Positions 5,904-6,335 of a stretch of 6,335 nucleotides of DNA are shown in pieces. The number at the start of each line of letters is the position of its first letter. Position 1 is the stretch's first letter. Location of the stretch: positions 1-6,335 of the forward strand of contig JAFDCA010000671.1 of assembly GCA_019313025.1 (NCBI GenBank), read 5' to 3'. The translations under genes were made by a program, and so were the position numbers. The notes under the pieces are model-generated. The model did not search any database. It saw only the letters and a program-made list of their open reading frames with translations, and was not told where the DNA came from. This DNA is from Deltaproteobacteria bacterium (lineage in GTDB: Bacteria > Desulfobacterota > Desulfobacteria > Desulfobacterales > UBA11574).

Positions 5904-6335
5904 ATAGACCTTCCTTTTGTTCTTTTAGAATATCGAACAGTGTGTCGGAAATACCGGGTTCTTTGCCATATGCTTCTATCTGCATGTCTATTCTGGCAAC
6001 GATATTGTCAATATACAAAGAAAATTGTTTGATATACAGTTCTTTCTCATAATCTTTGTCAATGATTAATCGAAAAAGATTTTGAAGATCAGCGAACTTC
6101 GGGAGATACCCTATGGGGGATTCAATGGCACCTACTTCATGGTGAGTCAGTCTTTCCAGCCAGGCCAGCCAGACCTTGACATCCCTTTTTTCTCCGATAA
6201 GTTTTTTAGAAGTCCCGCCTCTGGCTTCGTGTGTCAAAAAATAATTCAATCCAGCCATCACAGGTTTTTTATCTTCGGCGATTTTTTTGTTTCCGAAAAA
6301 TTTAAATTGAGCATCCAAATAATCAGCCAGAGAAC
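5902..6335 (-). CDS. pckG: Phosphoenolpyruvate carboxykinase (GTP)-like protein, C-terminal part (partial)
   Basis: The frame is open to the right edge, so this is the 3' end of a longer gene; a TTG at 6318 is an internal codon, since SLADYL precedes it naturally. About 144 residues are visible. The sequence aligns from memory with the C-terminus of archaeal-type GTP carboxykinases: DYLD with FFGNKK, GLNYFL, DVKVWLAWLE, AIESPIGYLPKFADLQNLF, YIKQFSLY and LFDILKEQKEGL. These enzymes interconvert oxaloacetate and phosphoenolpyruvate with GTP/GDP in gluconeogenesis; the catalytic P-loop and metal ligands lie outside the window. An uncharacterised carboxykinase-like family (such as DUF4914) is an alternative. 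The protein ends at TAA 5904-5902, about 21 residues short of the expected tail, which is still recognisable downstream. The truncated protein may remain functional, as the lost part is the extreme C-terminus. Confidence 0.65.
   Translation of the reverse strand, partial: SLADYLDAQFKFFGNKKIAEDKKPVMAGLNYFLTHEARGGTSKKLIGEKRDVKVWLAWLERLTHHEVGAIESPIGYLPKFADLQNLFRLIIDKDYEKELYIKQFSLYIDNIVARIDMQIEAYGKEPGISDTLFDILKEQKEGL

Noticed and set aside
6316..6318. TTG at 6318 as the real start of a 138-residue protein
   Set aside because: The frame stays open to the window edge with residues (SLADY) that fit the carboxykinase family, so the gene is partial.

Overview
The window looks like chromosomal DNA of a Desulfobacterota bacterium, most likely near Desulfobacterales. 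The DUF6178-type protein points to this most strongly, helped by the squalene-cyclase-like toroid protein and the moderate-to-low GC. This rests on family recognition from memory, not on a search. There is no insertion sequence, CRISPR array, rRNA or tRNA, and coding density is high.

Layout, left to right. A plus-strand gene (about 164-1204) encodes an (alpha/alpha)-toroid protein of the prenyltransferase/squalene-repeat type. It converges, 22 bp stop to stop, on a block of minus-strand genes. In transcription order that block is: (i) the 3' end of a phosphoenolpyruvate carboxykinase (GTP)-like gene entering from the right edge (6335-5902); (ii) an AmpG-type major facilitator permease (5858-4623); (iii) a 218-bp gap with weak inverted repeats and no convincing promoter; (iv) a DUF6178 protein (4404-2638); (v) a single-pass membrane protein with a coiled coil and a LytR_C-like outer domain (2645-1953); (vi) a three-helix membrane protein ending in a winged helix-turn-helix (1943-1227). 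Genes iv and v overlap by 8 bp and v and vi are 9 bp apart, so iv-vi are almost certainly one operon.

How they may work together. Charge distribution around the membrane segments predicts that the C-terminal domain of gene v lies outside the membrane, while the winged helix of gene vi faces the cytoplasm. The trio could carry a signal across the membrane to a tethered DNA-binding domain, with the DUF6178 protein as a soluble partner. This is inference; I know of no described system with exactly this composition.

The most concrete anomaly is at the pckG-like/ampG junction. The carboxykinase frame stops at TAA, which overlaps a run of 17 A on the coding strand. The same frame then reads on for 20 codons whose sequence and spacing match the usual tail of archaeal-type GTP carboxykinases, ending inside the 5' end of ampG. 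The gene therefore appears to have lost its last ~21 residues through one nonsense codon (or a sequence error), and the ampG start is uncertain as a result.
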